Below are positions 1 to 7,937 of a DNA stretch of 64,000 bases, piece after piece (within the stretch, counting starts at the first letter, position 1; each line of letters begins with the position of its first letter). The notes beneath the pieces are model-generated. The model was not told the origin of the DNA. It saw nothing but the letters and a program-made list of their open reading frames with translations, and ran no database searches. The position numbers and the translations under genes were made by a program. Source of the stretch: Alphaproteobacteria bacterium (GTDB lineage Bacteria; Pseudomonadota; Alphaproteobacteria; Caulobacterales; Parvularculaceae); assembly GCA_030426465.1 (NCBI GenBank), contig JAUHYK010000007.1, positions 23,793 through 87,792 of the forward strand. Direction: 5' to 3'.

Positions 1-1021
1 GCACTGATCTGTCTTTCGGCATCCGTCCCGCATTGCGGATCGGGAAGACATATGGATAAACGGATTTTCCTTCGGGCGCGTCTTTGCAGGCGCGTTCGAT
101 ATAGTCGGCGAGTTTCGGGTCGTGCACCGCCTTGATCCAGCGGTCCGGAAAATTCTTCACTGGCGCCTGACTGAAAAACACACATTTCGTCAGTTCGGAA
201 AGGATCGACTTTACGCGGACAGGCGCCTCCACATAACCGCGCTCACGAATGTGATGAATATCGTGTTTATCATTCACGACGACAGGCAACGTAAACGCTT
301 TCGGCGCGAGCAAGGCCTCTGCTTTGGGACCGCCATAACGCGCCTCGCGAAGGTGCATTGTCTTGTCGTCGATAGAGGCGAGAACTTTTTCAATATAGGC
401 GGGCGGGCACAGATGCGCGTATTTGCGCTTTAAAATCGCGCTGATGATTTTTTTTACCTGCGCGGCTTTCGACAATTCAAATTCGCCAAGGCCGTCAAAA
501 ACGATGTAGGGGCTATCCGTATCGCCTTCCTTTACTGGCGTTTCATAAGCCGTGCCCATAACCGGAAAAGCGCCAAAACGTTCATAGAATTTCAGTCGCG
601 CCTCATTCTCCTTGCGGAGCTCCACATGAGGGCTGAGGGCCGGATCGTCAGGCAGACACTCGAAATAGATCCCCTTCAGTCCCCTCGCGAGCGCGTGCTC
701 ACGCACATGAGCGTAAAGCGCAGCGCCGACGCCGCCGCGGGTTTGGCCTTTTGCAGTTGCGATAAGCTCGAGAAATCCGAACGACAGCGTCGGGTCTGCA
801 AGAAGGATTGCAAAGGCGCGGATATGCCCGCGGCCATCTTCCATCACAAAAACATCAGATACAAACTCGTATCGGATAGGGTCTGCGATCTGATCGGGAA
901 TTTTTTCAATATCCCGCGCCGGCATCAACTCGAAACGGTCCCGGATGATGCCCTGAATTTCAGCGATAGCGCGCCGGTTGGCGGGCGCCGCTGCATCGCT
1001 TAAATGACGAATACGAAACAT
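1..1021 (-). CDS. GNAT acetyltransferase fused to HDAC-like domain (3' end cut by window)
   Basis: Open reading frame of about 340 codons running off the left edge, so the C-terminus is missing. The first ~175 residues read as a GNAT N-acetyltransferase, with an acetyl-CoA loop around GQTRGGVGAAL and a later FYERFGAFPV segment typical of the fold's end. After a linker comes KHDIHHIRERGYVEAPVR and a VHDP motif, which resemble the opening of histone-deacetylase/acetylpolyamine-amidohydrolase proteins. The ATG at 1021 overlaps the stop of the preceding ATP-grasp gene (TGATG), so the two are translationally coupled. Known family role: acetyl transfer to amines, and amide hydrolysis for the second domain. 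Inference: it acetylates, and perhaps deacetylates, a product of the lysine aminomutase/ATP-grasp operon. The second domain is less certain because it is truncated. Confidence 0.8.
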   Translation of the reverse strand, partial: MFRIRHLSDAAAPANRRAIAEIQGIIRDRFELMPARDIEKIPDQIADPIRYEFVSDVFVMEDGRGHIRAFAILLADPTLSFGFLELIATAKGQTRGGVGAALYAHVREHALARGLKGIYFECLPDDPALSPHVELRKENEARLKFYERFGAFPVMGTAYETPVKEGDTDSPYIVFDGLGEFELSKAAQVKKIISAILKRKYAHLCPPAYIEKVLASIDDKTMHLREARYGGPKAEALLAPKAFTLPVVVNDKHDIHHIRERGYVEAPVRVKSILSELTKCVFFSQAPVKNFPDRWIKAVHDPKLADYIERACKDAPEGKSVYPYVFPIRNAGRMPKDRSV

Positions 1022-1992
1022 CAGCCGCCCCGGCGGCGCAAAGCCGCGGCCAAAATCGCTTCAACGCCATCTTCGAAAGAAAGCTCCGCTTCACTTAACG
1101 CCGCTGCGAAACCGGCCTCCGGCGCCAGGCACGGGTTGGTGTTGTATTCCAGAATGAAGGGCGCGCCTTTTTCATCGACGCGAAAATCAACCCGCGCATA
1201 TCCCGCGAGACCAGCTGCACGCCAGCATTCGACGGTCATCATATGAAGCCTGCGGGCAAGCGCCGGTTCGTCTTGTTCAATCCCGAACCGGCGACGGGTG
1301 AGATGATAAGAAGGACTGTTCTCATCCCATTTCGCCGCATAATCAACAATAGGCAGAACGCCTTCCGGCAAAGCGTCGAACGTCATCTCGGCCATGGGGA
1401 GTACGCGCAGACCGTCTTCGGTTTCAAGCACCGCGATGTTAAATTCACGTCCGGGCACATATTCCTCAGCGAAAAACTTTCCACCATATTGCTGTTCCCG
1501 CCGGGCGATCTCCTCGGCCGCAAGTGACGCATCGATAACCGAACGCTGGTCCATGCCGAACGAGGCGTGCTCTGTTACAGATTTGATGATCACCTTGCCC
1601 GCGCCGGCGGGCGGCGCCTGCCCCATCCAGCAATGCGGCGCCAGAAGACCCGCCGCCTGCAGCACCTGTTTGCTGAGGATTTTAGAACAGCTTTGAAAAT
1701 AGGCTGTCGCGCCCGCACCCGTATAAGCAAGACCGAAATGATCCATCGCGGAGCAGACAATATGGCCATGGGCGCCATTGCCGCGGATAGCTTCGACCAG
1801 ATTGAAAACAGCAAGCGGCTTTTTCTGCGCCAGCCGTTCGATCACCGTCAGGTCAAAGTCGATTTCCAGAATATCGCTTTCATATCCGCGCGCACAAAGC
1901 GCGCGGGATATGATTTCAGCGTTGCGAAGCGTGTCATCCTCGTCCGGCCTGTCAGCGGGCGAGCCATGTATCACCGGAATATAGCCGCCCAT
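1021..1992 (-). CDS. ATP-grasp ligase, D-Ala-D-Ala ligase-like (first of two)
   Basis: Encodes 323 residues with ATP-grasp architecture. A nucleotide-binding lysine strand (KVIIKSVTEHASFGMD) lies near residue 155, an EEYVPGREFNIAV strand near 197, and the metal-binding end FILEYNTNPCLAP near 285. The EYNTNP motif corresponds to the E-x-N-P magnesium ligands of D-Ala-D-Ala ligases. The family forms an amide bond through an acyl-phosphate intermediate. It starts 6 bp downstream of the second ATP-grasp gene's stop and overlaps the acetyltransferase start, so it sits mid-operon. The substrate is unknown. Two different ATP-grasp proteins beside a lysine aminomutase suggest successive ligations onto a beta-amino acid; this is inference. 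Nothing indicates a role in peptidoglycan. Confidence 0.85.
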   Translation of the reverse strand: MGGYIPVIHGSPADRPDEDDTLRNAEIISRALCARGYESDILEIDFDLTVIERLAQKKPLAVFNLVEAIRGNGAHGHIVCSAMDHFGLAYTGAGATAYFQSCSKILSKQVLQAAGLLAPHCWMGQAPPAGAGKVIIKSVTEHASFGMDQRSVIDASLAAEEIARREQQYGGKFFAEEYVPGREFNIAVLETEDGLRVLPMAEMTFDALPEGVLPIVDYAAKWDENSPSYHLTRRRFGIEQDEPALARRLHMMTVECWRAAGLAGYARVDFRVDEKGAPFILEYNTNPCLAPEAGFAAALSEAELSFEDGVEAILAAALRRRGG

Positions 1993-1998
1993 GGTGGA

Positions 1999-3021
1999 TT
2001 ACGCCGCCTGAGCGCGGATCCGCACTCTCGGCATGGATACACCCTGGCGGGAACAGGCCGAACGCATGATTTCGCCAATCAGCCAGTCATAGGACTTCCC
2101 GGCTTTTGTCGTCAGGATCGGGAGATCGGAATGCGTCGGGTTGAGGCCCGCAATCGGGTTTACTTCCAGGAAGTGCGTTTTGTGATTGCCGTCTGAACGG
2201 ATGTCGACACGGGCGCCATCGCGGCAGCCAAGGGTCCGGTAAGCGGCGAGCGCAGTTTTCCCCGCCCGGCGGGCTTCCATGTCTTTCGACAGCACCAGGT
2301 TGACGTAAGGCTCCCAGTCTTCCTTGATTTCGTAGGAATAAACGCCGCCATCAGCCTCTGGCTTCACGGCAATTTCCATCACGGCAATGATTTTAGCGGC
2401 CGCGCCGTTACCGGTAATGCCGACTGTAAATTCACGGCCAGCGAGATAACTCTCAACCAGCACCGGCTGATGGAACGCAGCGATCAGACGCGACGCTTCT
2501 CGCCGCAGGTCTTCAGGCGTGTTGACCTTAGAGGCGTTGGCGCAGCCCTTGCCGGTGCCTTCAGCGATCGGTTTGACGAAGACCGGGTATGTCATTTCCG
2601 GCATGGGTCCGTGCGCATTTTCAATCACGGCGAACGGCGCCGTGGCGACCCCTTGATCGCGGACGATGCGTTTGGCGACGGCCTTGTCGAGTGTCGCGGC
2701 CATGGTCAGCGGGTCGGAGAACGCATAGGGTTGGTCGAATAATTCGCAAAGCGCCGGAACCTGCGCCTCCCGCGAACGGCCTTTCAGGCCTTCTGCAATC
2801 GAAAACACCATGTCGAAGCGCTCGCCGGTGACGAGACGTTTTGCAAGCTCCTGACCGCGACCAATACGCTCCACGCGCCAGCCAAGCCGCGACAGGGCGT
2901 TGTCGAGGGCGTCGATCGTTCCGATCGAATCGAACTCAGCTGTTTCTTCTTCCGAAAACCCAAGCGCGAGATAATCGTCGCGCAGATCATAAACCAGCCC
3001 GACTTTCATATCCTGTTTCAT
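1999..3021 (-). CDS. ATP-grasp ligase, D-Ala-D-Ala ligase-like (second of two)
   Basis: About 340 residues. The start was set at the ATG at 3021 because AAGGGG lies 7 bp upstream and it begins 10 bp after the aminomutase stop; the open frame reaches back to 3135 but overlaps that gene. It begins MKQDMKVGLVYDL, and its C-terminal half carries FVKPIAEGTGKG (ATP lysine and glycine loop), ESYLAGREFTVGI, and FLEVNPIAGLNPTHSDLPI, very close to the Ddl signature with its metal-binding E and N. Known chemistry is ATP-dependent amide formation between amino acids. It differs clearly from the neighbouring ATP-grasp, so the pair is not a recent duplication. The substrate is unknown; the context points to a lysine- or beta-lysine-derived product. 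Confidence 0.87.
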   Translation of the reverse strand: MKQDMKVGLVYDLRDDYLALGFSEEETAEFDSIGTIDALDNALSRLGWRVERIGRGQELAKRLVTGERFDMVFSIAEGLKGRSREAQVPALCELFDQPYAFSDPLTMAATLDKAVAKRIVRDQGVATAPFAVIENAHGPMPEMTYPVFVKPIAEGTGKGCANASKVNTPEDLRREASRLIAAFHQPVLVESYLAGREFTVGITGNGAAAKIIAVMEIAVKPEADGGVYSYEIKEDWEPYVNLVLSKDMEARRAGKTALAAYRTLGCRDGARVDIRSDGNHKTHFLEVNPIAGLNPTHSDLPILTTKAGKSYDWLIGEIMRSACSRQGVSMPRVRIRAQAA

Positions 3022-3031
3022 ACGGGACCCC

Positions 3032-4405
3032 TTAAAAGGCGGCCGCGCCGTCATCTGACAGCGGGTCGGTGTAACGATATTGGTTGCCTTCAAAATTGCG
3101 GAGAATGAGGTCGTCGCCCTCGCGGCCGACGACATAGTCAGGCAGAAGCGGGATCTTTCCGCCGCCGCCGGGCGCGTCGATCACATATTGCGGGACGGCG
3201 TACCCCGTTGTGTGTCCGCGCAACCCTTCGATGATTTCCAGACCTTTGGACACAGGCGTGCGAAAATGCGCCGAACCCGTAATCGGGTCGCACTGATACA
3301 GATAATAGGGTTTCACCCGGCGTTTTAAGAGGCCATGCATCAACGGTTTCATGACGCTGACATCGTCATTGATGCCTTTGAGCAGCACGGTCTGACTACC
3401 AAGCGGAATGCCGGCGTCGGCGAGACGCGCCGTCGACTCCGTAACTTCCGGGGTCAATTCGTCAGGATGGGTGAAGTGAATGCTCATCCAGATCGGGTGG
3501 TGTTTCCTCAGCATCGCTGTCAGGGCCGGCGTCACCCGCATGGGGAGGACTACCGGCGCCTTGGTGCCGATACGGATGAATTCCACATGCTCAATGGCGC
3601 GCAAACGGCCAAGGAGGTAATCCAGACGGTCGTCCGACAGGGTCAGCGGATCGCCGCCAGAAATCAGTACGTCGCGGATTTCCGGATGCGCGGCGATATA
3701 TTGCAACGCCGCCTCCCATTGGGATTTGGAGAACTCATATTCGCCGCCCGTTTCGCCGACCATGCGCGAGCGCGTGCAATAGCGGCAATAGGTCGAGCAA
3801 AAGCCCGTCGCCAGAAAGAGAACGCGGTCCGGATAGCGATGGACAAGCCCCGGCACGGCGGCGTCATGGTCCTCGCCAAGCGGATCGTCCGCCTCGCCCG
3901 GCATCTGAATGAATTCCTGACCGACCGGAATATGCGTCCGGCGCAAACCCGCCGAAGGACCGTCAAGCGTCATCAGGCTGGCGTAATAAGGCGTCAGTCC
4001 CATAGGCAGCGAACCGGAACGACGAGACACGGCGTCACGCTCGTCCTCGGTCAGAACAAAAATCCGCTCCAGCTCGGCCAGCGACTTTATCCGGTTGCGA
4101 ACCTGCCAGCGCCAGTCGAGCCAGTCGGCGTCCGACGCATCCGGAAAGAAACGGTCTCGAAATGCGCGTGAACGGTCCGAAAATGGAAACGCCGCCACAT
4201 CAGGGCGGTCGTCACTAGTCGCAATAAGGAAGGGCTGCGTTTTCGCGCCAGCTCGGATTTTGGAGCGACGACTGGGAGGCTTAGCGGCCTCCTTGGCCGC
4301 TGCTCCCGTGAACAGGATGGTCACCTTAGGGTGGATCTCCATGCCGGAACGGACCGTCGCGCGACCATCGTCGATTCTGTCGTCACAGTTCCAGACGGGT
4401 TGCAA
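3032..4405 (-). CDS. kamA: Lysine 2,3-aminomutase (radical SAM, KamA family)
   Basis: 457 residues from a TTG at 4405; an ATG at 4342 would give 436. The radical-SAM cluster motif CSTYCRYC gives Cys203, Cys207 and Cys210, followed by Arg212 at the position that binds the substrate carboxylate in characterised enzymes. DAPGGGGK supplies the PLP lysine, Lys417. Asp373 (YQCDP) and Asp410 align with the two aspartates that hold the lysine epsilon-amino group in clostridial lysine 2,3-aminomutase, so L-lysine to L-beta-lysine is the likely reaction. The core WLDWRWQVRNRI starts near residue 95, leaving an unusually long N-terminal extension. EpmB-type enzymes that act on elongation factor P are shorter, and the neighbouring ATP-grasp/GNAT genes favour a small-molecule role. 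First gene of the operon. Confidence 0.92.
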   Translation of the reverse strand: MQPVWNCDDRIDDGRATVRSGMEIHPKVTILFTGAAAKEAAKPPSRRSKIRAGAKTQPFLIATSDDRPDVAAFPFSDRSRAFRDRFFPDASDADWLDWRWQVRNRIKSLAELERIFVLTEDERDAVSRRSGSLPMGLTPYYASLMTLDGPSAGLRRTHIPVGQEFIQMPGEADDPLGEDHDAAVPGLVHRYPDRVLFLATGFCSTYCRYCTRSRMVGETGGEYEFSKSQWEAALQYIAAHPEIRDVLISGGDPLTLSDDRLDYLLGRLRAIEHVEFIRIGTKAPVVLPMRVTPALTAMLRKHHPIWMSIHFTHPDELTPEVTESTARLADAGIPLGSQTVLLKGINDDVSVMKPLMHGLLKRRVKPYYLYQCDPITGSAHFRTPVSKGLEIIEGLRGHTTGYAVPQYVIDAPGGGGKIPLLPDYVVGREGDDLILRNFEGNQYRYTDPLSDDGAAAF

Positions 4406-4414
4406 ATAATACTT

Positions 4415-4442
4415 CTCTTGATCCTCTACAAGAGATTTTTTT
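4415..4442 (+). terminator. Hairpin with T tract just upstream of kamA
   Basis: CTCTTG and CAAGAG form a 6-bp stem around an 8-base loop, followed on the plus strand by A and seven Ts. This is an intrinsic-terminator shape, but no plus-strand gene leads into it. On the minus strand the same hairpin lies 10 bases before the kamA TTG start and its loop reads TAGAGGAT, which resembles a ribosome binding site. It could end an antisense transcript or mask initiation of kamA. Confidence 0.4.
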
Positions 4443-4546
4443 GAGCCCCAACGGAGGCCACCTATGGAAGCCCTCCGGGCTTGGTCATCGTAAATGAAGC
4501 CTTAAAACCTCGACCTGCGCTGCGCATCAAAGGCGCGGAACAACGC

Positions 4547-7500
4547 CTACTTGTAACGTAAATCAAGCGTATGCGGAAAGTCCGGGTTCGTTTCATCGTC
4601 AGGGATAAGAATTTCGCCTGCGCTATGCCCCATCGCTTCAAAGCGGGCGAGCTTGCGGCCTTCTGCTTCATTTTCATTGACCGGAAATGTTTCAAAACTG
4701 CGCCCGCCGGGATGCGCCACATGATAGGTGCAGCCGCCCAAGGACTTTTCATGCGCCACATCGATGACGTCGAAGACCAGCGGCGCCTGAACCGGAAGCC
4801 GCGGGTGCAGACTGGAAGGCTGCGCCCACGCCTTGAACCGCACACCCGCTACGAACAAGCCGTTCTCGCGCGTCGGCGAGAGCGGCAGACGCCGGCCATT
4901 GCAAGTAACGACGTGGCGCCCCGGCCTCAACCCCGACGCCGAAACCTGCACGCGCTCAACCGTTGCATCCACCGAGCGGCTGACGCCGCCTCCAGCGGGC
5001 TCTTCACCCATAACCGGCCACGGCTCAAGCGCTGTGTGCAGCGCAAGCGTTGCATCGCCAATTTGCGCCGCGCCGCATTCTGGAAAGCGGAAAGCAAAGA
5101 AAGGCTCAAACCATTCAGGAGAAAGGTCATAACCGCCAGTCCTCAGGAAGCGCAGCACGTCCTGAAAATCTTCGCGGATATAGTAGGGCAGCATAAACTC
5201 GTCATGCAGCCGCGTGCCCCAACGCACCAAACGCCCTGTGTAGGGCGCGTTCCAAAACATCGCGATGCAAGCGCGCAGTAATAAAGTCTGGACCATGTTC
5301 ATCTGTGGATGCGGCGGCATTTCAAAGCCGCGCATCTCCAACAGGCCCAACCGTCCCCGCTCGCTATCGGGACTATAGAGCTTGTCGATGCAAAACTCCG
5401 CTCGATGTGTGTTGCCGGTAAGGTCCACCAGCAAATTGCGGAACAGCCGGTCAACGATCCAGGGCGGGACATCTCCCTTTTCCGGAATCTGCTGAAACGC
5501 GATTTCCAATTCATAGAGCGCGTCGTGGCGCGCCTCATCGATTCGCGGCGACTGACTTGTCGGGCCGATATACATACCGGCAAAGAGGTAGGACAAAGAC
5601 GGGTGGTTCTGCCAGAAACTGACAAGCGAGCGTAAAAGGTCCGGCCGACGCAGAAATGGGCTGTCTTCAGGCTTGGCGGCGCCCATCACAAGGTGGTTGC
5701 CTCCTCCGGTTCCGGCTCGGCGGCCGTCGATCATGAATTTTTCCGCCGACAATCTCGCCAGCCGAGCCTCTTCATAGACAGTATTGGAAATGGTTTTCAG
5801 TTCATCCCAGCTGCTGGCGGGCTGCACGTTGACTTCAATAACGCCAGGATCAGGCGTGACGCTGAAATGGTTGAGCCTTGCATCGCCCGGCGGCGTATAG
5901 CCTTCCAGCACCACTGGCGTCTTGAGCTCAGCCGCAACTTTCTCAATCGCCGCAACCAACTCCAGAAAATGTTCCGCCCATGCGATGGGCGGCAGGAAGA
6001 GATGCAAGACGCCGCCGCGGACCTCTGCGCAAAGCGCGGTTTTGATCAGTCCGTTCGGGTCGTCACGAAACGTCGCATCGTCCGGTTTGGCGCCATCGGA
6101 AATCGCCTTATCAATATCGGAACGCGCAAACAAAGGCTGCGCTTTTTCGAAACCGCTGCGCTCGGGAACAATTTCCTCTTCGGATTCTTCAGGCCATGGG
6201 ATGCTGGCGAGCGGCAACCGCAATCCCACGGGCGAGTCTCCGGCCAGCAGGACCATCTTGCCGCCTTTGAATTTCCAGGCGTTACTGATCCAGCGCCCGC
6301 GCCGCAATGAAAAGTGCAGCGGCAAAACATAGCCGACGGGCTCATTCAGATCCTTGTCCATGAGCGTTTGAAGGCGTTCCCGCTCGGTACGCTCAAAAAC
6401 ATCCGCCTCCATCATCTCGTCCTGCAGGGGCAAGCGGCGATCTTTCCATAGATAATAGGGAGTGTCCTCGCGGGCCGGGAGGACATAGGATTTCGGCACC
6501 CCAAGCGTCTCTCCGAGAGCGCCGAGAAAACGCTCCGCCGTCGCTGGCGTATGCGATAACGACTTATCTGGATCGGCAAGCCATTTTTCATCGCGCCAGA
6601 GCGGTTCGCCATCGCGCCGCCAAAAACAGGGCATCGCCCATCGCGGCAGGATTTCCCCCGGATACCATTTGCCTTGCGTGAACATATACATGCCGCCGGG
6701 CGCGAACCGCTTTCGCAGGCGGTGCAGCATGTCCTTGCCGAGCTTCTTCTTGTCGCCCCCCAGCGCAGCATAATGCCATTCATTTCCCTCGCGGTCGTCG
6801 ATGGAAACGAAGGTCGGCTCCCCGCCCATGGTGAGCCGGACATCGCCAGCCTCAAGCGCATCGTCGACGGCCGCGCCCAGCTTGTCGATCGCGCGCCATT
6901 GCGCTTCGCTATAGGGTTTGGTGACCCGCGGCGCTTCATGGATGCGCTTGACCGACATTTCGTGATGCAGCGTCGCCGTGGCATCGCTCTCCAGCGTGCC
7001 GGTGATCGGCGCCGCGCTTGACGGATTGGGCGTACAGCAAAGAGGAATGTGCCCCTCGCCCGCGAATAAACCCGAGGTCGGATCAAGTCCGACCCAGCCG
7101 GCGCCCGGAAGATAGACCTCGGTCCAGGCGTGAAGGTCAGTGAAGTCCACTTCGGTTCCCGACGGTCCGTCGAGCGATTTCACATCCTGCGCCAGCTGAA
7201 TGAGGTAGCCGGATGCAAACCGGGTCGCGAGCCCGAGATGGCGCAACGCCTGACAAAGGAACCAGGCCATATCGCGGCAGGAGCCGCTGCCCAGCGTCAA
7301 GGTGTCTTCGCATGTCTGGACACCCGGCTCCATCCGCACCGTGTATGACAGGCTCTGGTTCAACTGCTGATTCACACCGACCAGAAAATCGATAATGCCC
7401 TGCGGTGAACGCCCCGTCTTTTCAAGCCAGGCCATAAGTCCCGGGCCGCGTTCCTTGATTTCCAGATAGGGCGCAAGCTCTTCCTTCAGCCCCGGCTCAT

Positions 7501-7816
7501 AGGCAAAAGGGAAATCCTTGGCGTAATCCTCAAGGAAAAAGTCAAATGGATTGAAGACGCGAATTTCGGTCAGCAGGTCCACTTCAATTTTGAACTCGCT
7601 GATCTTTTCCGGGAACACCACCCGGGCCAGAAAATTTCCGAACGGGTCCTGCTGCCAGTTAATAAAATGCTCTTTTGGCGAAACTTTGAGAGAGTAGGAC
7701 TGTATATGAGAGCGGACATGGGGCGCCGGGCGCAGCCTGATCGTCTGCATTCCCAGCGCGGTCGGCCGATTGTAGCGGTAATGGGTGACGTGGTGGAGGG
7801 CCGCGACAATGCTCAT
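4547..7816 (-). CDS. Transglutaminase-like protein with DUF2126 C-terminal region
   Basis: 1089 residues. Residues 1-90 match the bacterial transglutaminase N-terminal region (HHVTHYRYNRP). The papain-like core follows, with Cys180 (GSGSCRDMAWF), His229 (DLHAWTEVYL) and Asp245 (GLDPTSG) forming a complete triad. The remaining ~750 residues are the DUF2126 type, with motifs such as TMGGEPTFVS, MYMFTQGKWYPGE and RAGTGGGNH. Such proteins are common in proteobacteria and usually sit with ATP-grasp and alpha-E proteins in neighbourhoods predicted to make or cleave small peptides; no biochemical function is established to my knowledge. It lies upstream of the kamA operon on the same strand, with a 141-bp gap, and divergent from a second transglutaminase gene. 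Confidence 0.93.
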   Translation of the reverse strand: MSIVAALHHVTHYRYNRPTALGMQTIRLRPAPHVRSHIQSYSLKVSPKEHFINWQQDPFGNFLARVVFPEKISEFKIEVDLLTEIRVFNPFDFFLEDYAKDFPFAYEPGLKEELAPYLEIKERGPGLMAWLEKTGRSPQGIIDFLVGVNQQLNQSLSYTVRMEPGVQTCEDTLTLGSGSCRDMAWFLCQALRHLGLATRFASGYLIQLAQDVKSLDGPSGTEVDFTDLHAWTEVYLPGAGWVGLDPTSGLFAGEGHIPLCCTPNPSSAAPITGTLESDATATLHHEMSVKRIHEAPRVTKPYSEAQWRAIDKLGAAVDDALEAGDVRLTMGGEPTFVSIDDREGNEWHYAALGGDKKKLGKDMLHRLRKRFAPGGMYMFTQGKWYPGEILPRWAMPCFWRRDGEPLWRDEKWLADPDKSLSHTPATAERFLGALGETLGVPKSYVLPAREDTPYYLWKDRRLPLQDEMMEADVFERTERERLQTLMDKDLNEPVGYVLPLHFSLRRGRWISNAWKFKGGKMVLLAGDSPVGLRLPLASIPWPEESEEEIVPERSGFEKAQPLFARSDIDKAISDGAKPDDATFRDDPNGLIKTALCAEVRGGVLHLFLPPIAWAEHFLELVAAIEKVAAELKTPVVLEGYTPPGDARLNHFSVTPDPGVIEVNVQPASSWDELKTISNTVYEEARLARLSAEKFMIDGRRAGTGGGNHLVMGAAKPEDSPFLRRPDLLRSLVSFWQNHPSLSYLFAGMYIGPTSQSPRIDEARHDALYELEIAFQQIPEKGDVPPWIVDRLFRNLLVDLTGNTHRAEFCIDKLYSPDSERGRLGLLEMRGFEMPPHPQMNMVQTLLLRACIAMFWNAPYTGRLVRWGTRLHDEFMLPYYIREDFQDVLRFLRTGGYDLSPEWFEPFFAFRFPECGAAQIGDATLALHTALEPWPVMGEEPAGGGVSRSVDATVERVQVSASGLRPGRHVVTCNGRRLPLSPTRENGLFVAGVRFKAWAQPSSLHPRLPVQAPLVFDVIDVAHEKSLGGCTYHVAHPGGRSFETFPVNENEAEGRKLARFEAMGHSAGEILIPDDETNPDFPHTLDLRYK

Positions 7817-7937
7817 TAACGGTTTCCTTAGGGTGATATTATTTGATTCGGTCCGGCAAGATTTATGATGGTCTGTCCGCTTTTTGGCGTATGATAGCGA
7901 GGGTAAGCGCCTAAAGCACTAGTAGCAGGAAAACCCG

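Noticed and set aside
3335-4171. 278-codon plus-strand frame opposite kamA
   Set aside because: It lies wholly inside the well-supported kamA gene, has no ribosome binding site and its product is rich in H, R and Q, typical of antisense reading.
3032-4405. KamA as the EF-P modification enzyme EpmB
   Set aside because: It is about 110 residues longer, keeps the free-lysine aspartates, and no epmA or efp gene is nearby.
4468-4482. AAGCCC/GGGCTT hairpin after the DUF2126 gene
   Set aside because: Short stem with a 3-base loop and no T tract; too weak to call a terminator.
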